Shown: piece by piece, positions 59,480-64,000 of the stretch | Layout: each line of letters begins with the position of its first letter | Numbering within the stretch: position 1 is the stretch's first letter | From: Levilactobacillus namurensis DSM 19117 | Lineage (GTDB): Bacteria; Bacillota; Bacilli; Lactobacillales; Lactobacillaceae | Length of the DNA stretch: 64,000 bases | Reading direction: 5' to 3' | NCBI RefSeq assembly: GCF_001434785.1 | Contig: NZ_AZDT01000028.1 | Span: 32,638 to 96,637 of the forward strand | Notes under the pieces: model-generated | What the model saw: only the letters and a program-made list of their open reading frames with translations | What the model was told of the DNA's origin: nothing | The model's database searches: none | Position numbers and translations under genes: made by a program

Positions 59480-60082
59480 ATGTCTGAACGAACCAAAATG
59501 CTGGCGGGCGAGCTTTACGACCCGACCGACCCCGAATTAGCGGGGCAACGATTGGCCGCCCACCGTCTCTGCCAACAATTCAACCAAACCTTTGAGGAAC
59601 AGGAGGCTGAACGCCAAGCCCTGATTGACCAGCTATTACCCGACCACGCAGCCGGCGTCTTCTTCCAAGGCCCCATCTTCTTCGACTACGGACACAACAG
59701 CCACATCGGCGCTAACTTCTACAGTAACGTCAACCTGACCGTCCTGGATACCTGTGATGTCACTATCGGCGATAACGTGATGCTGGGGCCCAACGTTACG
59801 CTGGCCACCCCCTTACACCCGTTGCGCTACCAGCAACGTAATCTGCGGACCCGCGCTGACGGCAGCCAGTTCGACCTCGAATACGGCAAGCCCCTGACCA
59901 TTGAAGACAACTGCTGGTTAGCCAGCAACGTCACGGTGACCGGCGGGGTAACCATTGGTGAGGGTAGCGTGATCGGTGCCGGCAGTATCGTGACCCGCGA
60001 CATCCCCGCCCATTCACTGGCGGTGGGGAATCCTTGCCGGGTGATTCGGCCCATCACGCCGGACGACACCTTGCCTGAATAG
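59480..60082 (+). CDS. Maltose/galactoside O-acetyltransferase family protein
   Basis: A 200-residue hexapeptide acyltransferase of the Maa/LacA group: KMLAGELYDPTDPEL, FFDYGHNSHIGANFYSNVNL, catalytic His in ATPLHPL, and a left-handed beta-helix with GGVTIGEGSVIGAGSIVTRDIP. It uses acetyl-CoA to acetylate sugars. 19 bp after the deformylase-like gene, with AAAGGAG upstream. Confidence 0.92.
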   Translation: MSERTKMLAGELYDPTDPELAGQRLAAHRLCQQFNQTFEEQEAERQALIDQLLPDHAAGVFFQGPIFFDYGHNSHIGANFYSNVNLTVLDTCDVTIGDNVMLGPNVTLATPLHPLRYQQRNLRTRADGSQFDLEYGKPLTIEDNCWLASNVTVTGGVTIGEGSVIGAGSIVTRDIPAHSLAVGNPCRVIRPITPDDTLPE

Positions 60083-60092
60083 GAGTTGGCCG

Positions 60093-60476
60093 GTGAAAAA
60101 ATTAATGGCGATTTTTCTCGGGGCGCTGGTTGGTAGCGCCCTACGTTATCTTCTGACCCCCGTGGGTCCCTCCCACCACTTACTGACCGTCATGGCAATC
60201 AATATCGGTGGGTGCCTACTTCTGCCCCTAGTTACGGGAGCCCTTCCCCTGCTGATTCCCGTTGCGCCCCACGTGATCACCGGCCTCAGCGTTGGCTTGG
60301 TCGGCAGCTTCACCACCTTTTCGACCTTTGCTTTAGACGCAGCACGCCTTCTACAGGCCCACGCCTACTGGGCCGCCCTGGGCTATGTCGGCGGTAGTCT
60401 ACTCCTAGGGTGGCTGGCAGCGGCCGGTAGTCTCTCCCTGACGCACCGGTGGGTTAAGGGGGCACGCTTCCGATGA
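60093..60476 (+). CDS. crcB1: Fluoride channel subunit 1
   Basis: A 127-residue, four-helix protein of the Fluc/CrcB family. It has GALVGSALRYLL, MAINIGGCLLL and the sodium/fluoride signature VGSFTTFSTFALD. It begins at a GTG 10 bp after the acetyltransferase gene. Many lactobacilli form the channel from two different subunits, and the second follows here with a 4-bp overlap. Confidence 0.9.
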   Translation: MKKLMAIFLGALVGSALRYLLTPVGPSHHLLTVMAINIGGCLLLPLVTGALPLLIPVAPHVITGLSVGLVGSFTTFSTFALDAARLLQAHAYWAALGYVGGSLLLGWLAAAGSLSLTHRWVKGARFR

Positions 60477-60829
60477 TCACCGCACTCCTGGTCTGCTGCG
60501 CCGGCGGGGGTGGGGCCCTCTGCCGGTTCGGCCTGACGCTTCTGGGCAACCGCCTGTTCTACGACACCTACTTTCCCTTCCCTACGCTGATCATCAACGT
60601 GGTTGCGGCCACTCTCCTGGGCATGGGCGCGGGGTGGCTACCGGCGACCTCGTTGGCCTTTCAAGTCCTCAGTGGTTTTCTGGGTGGCTTCTCGACCTAC
60701 TCGACGTTCACCACGGAGTTCACCGATCTCCTGCACACCTTTCCCAAAGTCGCCGCTAGCTACATCGGCTTATCGGTGGTCCTGGGAATCGGGGGCGCGT
60801 TTCTGGGCTTCTGGTGGGTCAGTGCTTAA
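60473..60829 (+). CDS. crcB2: Fluoride channel subunit 2
   Basis: A 118-residue partner of the gene before: GGGGALCRFGLTLLGNRL, FPTLIINVVAATLLG and GFLGGFSTYSTFTTE. Together they are expected to export fluoride by an Fluc heterodimer. No fluoride riboswitch was recognised upstream of the operon. Confidence 0.9.
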   Translation: MITALLVCCAGGGGALCRFGLTLLGNRLFYDTYFPFPTLIINVVAATLLGMGAGWLPATSLAFQVLSGFLGGFSTYSTFTTEFTDLLHTFPKVAASYIGLSVVLGIGGAFLGFWWVSA

Positions 60830-60841
60830 ATACGGCAAACT

Positions 60842-60878
60842 AAAACGCTTCGCTGAAATATTCGGCGAAGCGTTTTTT
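60842..60878. terminator. Terminator between crcB2 and the EamA pseudogene
   Basis: AAAACGCTTCGC pairs with GCGAAGCGTTTT around an 11-nt loop, flanked by A and T runs, serving convergent genes. Confidence 0.9.
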
Positions 60879-60890
60879 CGTATTTCTGAA

Positions 60891-61794
60891 TTAATGTGCC
60901 ACGGACGCCCGTTGCGGTAAGGCCTGCAGCACCGTCGTGGCAATAATACACAGGCCACCGATCACTTCAAAGTGGGTGATGGGCGTCCCTAAGACCACCA
61001 CAGCCAGTAGCGTGGCCGTCAGCGGTTCAAACGCACTCAACATCCCCGTGGTCTCGGGTTCTAGGCTTTCCAGGCTCTTCAGGTATAACAGGTACGCCAA
61101 CATGGTCCCGGCAATCACGATGAACGCAATCCCACCAATAACCGTTCCGTTAACTTGTGGCAACCGGGTCGTCACCAACGTGGGTCCAAACGGTAGACTG
61201 CCCACCAGCATGGCCCAGCCCACCACTAACCGGGCATCAAATTGGGCCAGGAGTTGGCGCGGCAACAGGGTGTAGGCCGCGCCAACTAGCTCCGGCTAAC
61301 AATCCCCAAAAAAGTGCGAGGGGGGACAGGGCCAAGCGCGTCAACTGCCCGTTTGTGACTAACAAATAGGTCCCAAACAGGGCAATGCCAATCGACAAAA
61401 TATCGATACGCCGGGGCCATTGCCGGTGAACGAACGCCAGGTAAACGATAATGAACAACGGACTCAAGAACTGCAAAACGGTCGCGGTCGGCGCGTTGCC
61501 ATGATAGATCGCCAAAAAATAGGTCAACTGCGAGGGAACCATGCCTAAAAAGCTGAATAGGATCAACGCCCCAATCATCTTAGGCTGACGCCAGATGGCC
61601 CACACCGCGTTGCCGTTACTGGCCGCGTACCAGATCAACAATAACAGTCCCGCAAAGAACAGTCGAATCCCCGTTAACCATAGGGAGGGCACGTGGTACT
61701 GCCCCAAGATGGCTTGGGCCACCGTCCCCGACGCGCCCCATAAGATTCCTCCCGTAATGACTTCCATTAACCCCATGCGCCGACTTTTTGGCAT
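60891..61794 (-). pseudogene. EamA-family transporter, frameshifted (copy 1)
   Basis: The upstream part (61794 to about 61285) gives the first half of an EamA/RhaT-type transporter (GLMEVITGGILWGASGTVAQAIL), and a second frame to 60891 gives the rest (RQLLAQFDARLVVGW). Against the intact copy at 62186-63088 there is one extra base in a GC-rich stretch at about 61275-61285 (10 instead of 9 bases between AGT and TAC codons). Either a real frameshift or a sequencing error; no slippery site of known type is seen. Confidence 0.85.
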
Positions 61795-61863
61795 CCGCCC
61801 TGCTCCCCTTCTCAACAAAATTAGCCAAACAAAAACGCGTCCCAATGGGCAACGCGCTACTTA

Positions 61864-61936
61864 AGCCGCTTATTGGATTTGAACCAACGACCTCTTCCTT
61901 ACCATGGAAACGCTCTACCTTCTGAGCTAAAGCGGC
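61864..61936 (-). tRNA. tRNA-Thr (anticodon GGT)
   Basis: Minus strand: acceptor arms GCCGCTT and AAGCGGC pair fully; D-arm GCTC...GAGC; anticodon loop ATGGTAA at 61899-61905 with anticodon GGT; T-arm GTTGG-TTCAAAT-CCAAT. CCA is not encoded. It is the intact tRNA of a duplicated unit. Confidence 0.93.
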
Positions 61937-62133
61937 ATGGTTCTATTATCACCGATTATGCTGGACCTGACAATAGATGTACCGGGAAAAATTCCAAAAT
62001 TACCGCACCTTACTCCCGGCCGTTAACGCCTGAACCACGGGCATTCACCGGGTGGTTCCGCTTTCTCACCAATCAAGAATTCCCATAGAATTTCACTAGT
62101 GACCGGTCGCACAAAGTAAGCCCGCCGCTATTT

Positions 62134-62172
62134 TAAAGAACCGTCTCACCAAATTTGTCGGCGAGGCGGTTC
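62134..62172 (-). terminator. Terminator after EamA copy 2
   Basis: GAACCGCCTCGCC pairs with GGTGAGACGGTTC around a 9-nt loop on the minus strand, then TTTAAAAT. Confidence 0.75.
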
Positions 62173-62185
62173 CATATTTTTTCAG

Positions 62186-63088
62186 TCAACTTGCCATCGA
62201 AGTTCGCCGGGGTAACGCCTGTAGGAGCGCCGTGGCCAGAATGCACAGGCCCCCCAGAATCTCAAAATGGGTCACCGGCGTTCCCAGAACTGTCACGGTC
62301 AAGAGGGTTGCCGTGAGGGGTTCGAAGGCACTGAACATCCCCGTGGTCGCCGGGTCAAGGCTCTGGAGGCTCTTCAGGTAGAGAAGGTATGCCAGCATGG
62401 TCCCTGCAATCACGATGAAGGCGACACCGCCCACGACCACGCCATTGAGGTGCGGCAAGCGGGTGGTCACCATTGTCGGCCCAAACGGCAGGCTGCCCAC
62501 CAACATGGCCCAGCCCACGACCAGCCGGGCGTCAAACTGCGCGAGGAGGCGTTGGGGCAACAGAGTGTAGGCAGCCGAACTTACACCCGCGACCAGTCCC
62601 CAGAACAGTGCCAGCGGGGCTAACGCTAATTTGGTCAGTTGTCCGTTAGTCACCAACAGATAGGTACCGAATAACGCGATGCCAATCGACAACACGTCAA
62701 TGCGCCGGGGCCACTGCCGGTGCACCGCTGCTAAGTAAAGGATAATCAGCAACGGACTGAGAAATTGTAAGACCGTAGCGGTCGGTGCGTTTCCGTAGTA
62801 GATGGCTAGAAAGTAGGTCAATTGAGACGGAACCATTCCTAAAAAGCTAAATAGAAACAATTGTCCGGCCAGCTTGGGTTGGCGCCAAATCGACCACACG
62901 GTGTGCCCCTTACCTAAAGCGTACCAGACCAGTAATAACAGTCCTGCCCAGAACAAACGGACTCCGGTCAGCCACCCAGACGGAACCTGGTCTTGATCCA
63001 GGAGGGCTTGTGCCACCATCCCGGACGCGCCCCACAACGTGCATCCCGTAATGACCTCCGTCAGTCCCACCCGACGATTTTTTAGCAT
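62186..63088 (-). CDS. EamA-family (RhaT/DMT) transporter, intact copy 2
   Basis: A 300-residue drug/metabolite transporter with ten hydrophobic helices in two EamA halves (GASGMVAQALLDQDQ; FLSPLLIILYLAAVHRQWPRRIDVLS; ATTGMFSAFEPLTATLLTVTVLGTP). The substrate is unknown; relatives export metabolites or amino acids. It is the functional member of a tandem pair. Confidence 0.92.
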   Translation of the reverse strand: MLKNRRVGLTEVITGCTLWGASGMVAQALLDQDQVPSGWLTGVRLFWAGLLLLVWYALGKGHTVWSIWRQPKLAGQLFLFSFLGMVPSQLTYFLAIYYGNAPTATVLQFLSPLLIILYLAAVHRQWPRRIDVLSIGIALFGTYLLVTNGQLTKLALAPLALFWGLVAGVSSAAYTLLPQRLLAQFDARLVVGWAMLVGSLPFGPTMVTTRLPHLNGVVVGGVAFIVIAGTMLAYLLYLKSLQSLDPATTGMFSAFEPLTATLLTVTVLGTPVTHFEILGGLCILATALLQALPRRTSMAS

Positions 63089-63153
63089 TCGGCTGGCTTC
63101 CCTTCTCTACGCAACTCGCCAAATCACAGTCCATTTACCCCCACAACGCGAGA

Positions 63154-63218
63154 TCAAGCCGCTGATTGGATTTGAACCCCCAGCGCTTTCTTGGTCGTGC
63201 TAAGTCATCTGGCTCCAT
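63154..63218 (-). pseudogene. tRNA-Thr pseudogene
   Basis: On the minus strand only the 3' half aligns to the tRNA at 61864-61936: the T-arm GGTTCAAATCCAAT and the acceptor AGCGGCTT are kept (with AATC in place of AATA). The D-arm, anticodon arm and 5' acceptor strand are missing or altered. Not predicted to give a working tRNA. Confidence 0.75.
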
Positions 63219-63239
63219 TATCACCAACTGCACCTGACC

Positions 63240-63419
63240 TGACAATTAATGGGATTAGCAAAGTTTTGAAATTGTCATAACTAGCACCGTTTGCCGTCAC
63301 CCTGGTCCGTTGACCCGGTCTCTTTTCCAAATGAATCTTAAAAAGATAACCTATGTACGACTTTCAGCAACGATTTTACGGAACTAATTAGCACAACGTC
63401 GGTTAGGAGGAAACTTACT
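63240..63419. other. Spacer before the RNase H-like gene
   Basis: No gene. An AGGAGG ribosome site lies at 63404-63409. No clear promoter is seen. Confidence 0.4.
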
Positions 63420-63869
63420 TTGGCCCCAACGTCCAGCATTCAAGTCTACATGGCCAGTCACACCACCTTTAAAAAGCGCCGGTGGGGGTACCGGTTGGCC
63501 CTCCCTGATCGTACGATTCGGCGAACCGGCGCAACGCCTTACGCCTACACGGGTCCCGCGATGGGAATCGTGGTCCTGATCAAGGCACTGCGGCATCTTC
63601 GCCGCCTACGCTTAACGCACTTTCCCTTAGCATTGACCACCAATATCAAAACCGTAGAATTGGTCCTCACCTATCAGCGTCTAGCGGACTGGGCTGCCCA
63701 CGACTGGCCACCAACCATCGAACTGGTCGACCTGTGGCAACTGGCGGATGCCGAACTCCGTCACTTTCCGGCCTATACGGTTCAGTGGACCCCGGACCGT
63801 TATCGACGGGTGGACTGGTTGGTCAAGCCGACCCATCCCCACCGTTCTCAGCACCATCGCCGGCAATGA
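63420..63869 (+). CDS. Hypothetical protein resembling a degenerate RNase HI fold
   Basis: A 149-residue basic protein. Several segments follow RNase HI in order: RWGYRLAL in place of the GWGxxL strand, a helix LIKALRHLRRL, then LALTTNIKTVELVL where RNase H has the TDSxYV strand, DWAAHDW, VDLWQLADAEL (as in NVDLWQRLD) and VQWTPDRYR near the end. The catalytic acidic residues are not where expected, so it would be inactive. TTG start with AGGAGG 10 nt upstream. Homology is my reading of motif order, not a database result. Confidence 0.55.
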   Translation: MAPTSSIQVYMASHTTFKKRRWGYRLALPDRTIRRTGATPYAYTGPAMGIVVLIKALRHLRRLRLTHFPLALTTNIKTVELVLTYQRLADWAAHDWPPTIELVDLWQLADAELRHFPAYTVQWTPDRYRRVDWLVKPTHPHRSQHHRRQ

Positions 63870-63941
63870 GCCCCCTGTGTAGCTCGCCAGCCGAAGCACC
63901 TCTGTCGTTTAAGTGTACAATCAGTTAATAATAATTTTGGG

Positions 63942-63972
63942 CAAAAAAAAAGAACCCAATCACTGGGTTCTT
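63942..63972 (-). terminator. Terminator of the rRNA operon
   Basis: On the minus strand AAGAACCCA pairs with TGGGTTCTT around a 5-nt loop followed by at least eight T. It lies 7 bp after the 5S end. Confidence 0.9.
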
Positions 63973-63978
63973 CACGTC

Positions 63979-64000
63979 GCGTGGCAACGTCCTATCCTCG
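63979..64000 (-). rRNA. rrf: 5S ribosomal RNA, 3' end (partial)
   Basis: The last 22 bases of the window, read on the minus strand, give AGGACGTTGCCACGC preceded by CGAGGAT, the 3' end of lactobacillus 5S rRNA. A terminator follows. The rest of the operon lies beyond the right edge. Confidence 0.85.

Larger units (their letters stand above)
60891..61985. repeat. Tandem duplication, unit 1 (EamA-tRNA-Thr)
   Basis: Matches 62186-63260 across the transporter, the tRNA region and about 40 bp beyond, including the ATTATCACC and ACCTGACAAT stretches. The unit is about 1.1 kb. Confidence 0.8.
62186..63260. repeat. Tandem duplication, unit 2 (EamA-tRNA pseudogene)
   Basis: Partner of the unit at 60891-61985. 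Here the transporter is intact and the tRNA has decayed. Confidence 0.8.

Noticed and set aside
60093..60829. Fluoride riboswitch for the crcB pair
   Set aside because: The genes lie inside an operon with no leader space, and no matching motif was seen before the operon start.
61275..61285. Programmed frameshift in the EamA copy
   Set aside because: No slippery heptamer or stimulator is seen and the sister gene needs none; decay or sequencing error is simpler.

Overview
The window reads as chromosome of a lactic acid bacterium of the Lactobacillaceae. By eye its base composition is fairly GC-rich for this family and closest to the Levilactobacillus type. This rests on gene order and protein character: a lipL-ywfO-HAD cluster, purR-glmU-prs, rpoE-pyrG-murA-rpmE2, metG-tatD-rnmV-rsmA-veg-ispE, and a class II HMG-CoA reductase. 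Strong Shine-Dalgarno sites with TTG and GTG starts are common. No phage, CRISPR array or intact insertion sequence was seen. The right edge runs into the 3' end of a 5S rRNA gene on the minus strand.

Layout. 1-5.7 kb (minus): sortase N-terminus, L31 type B, MurA with Asp in place of the catalytic Cys, CTP synthase, RNA polymerase delta, DUF1934. 5.8-8.9 kb (plus): LipL amidotransferase, HD hydrolase, HAD phosphatase. 9-13.4 kb: a head-to-head pair of structured repeats, then prs, glmU and purR with a PurBox. 13.8-19.4 kb: pyruvate oxidase, a metal ABC transporter behind a Fur-family operator, an alpha/beta hydrolase. 19.5-24.8 kb: a beta-glucoside operon (cation symporter, ROK regulator, GH1 phospho-beta-glucosidase, ROK kinase) behind a promoter with a cre site in its spacer. 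24.8-37.7 kb: a repeat-rich intergenic region, then housekeeping genes ending in trpS with a T-box leader. 37.9-54 kb: another structured repeat, HelD, three secreted tyrosine-phosphatase-like enzymes, antiporter, nucleoside hydrolase, disulfide reductase, Rgg-like regulator with a divergent MFS gene, DUF3290/DUF421 pair, Nudix, a secreted serine hydrolase and a potassium channel. 54-64 kb: glutathione peroxidase, aldo-keto reductase, two tandem MFS genes, type III deformylase-like protein, acetyltransferase, two-subunit fluoride channel, a duplicated tRNA-Thr/EamA segment, a degenerate RNase H-like protein and the 5S end.

The most notable signals are these. (1) A dispersed family of roughly 160-170 bp intergenic elements (five copies, one deleted inside) has three stems whose two arms change together between copies. 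That suggests a selected RNA or cruciform structure. (2) Three secreted HC-X5-R phosphatase genes share a promoter layout: TTTACA-like boxes every 11 bp, then 9 nt, then the -10 hexamer. This is the architecture of PhoP/PhoB-type activation and suggests a phosphate-scavenging regulon. (3) In a tandem duplication of a tRNA-Thr-EamA transporter unit, one copy kept the tRNA but lost the transporter to a frameshift, while the other kept the transporter but lost the tRNA.
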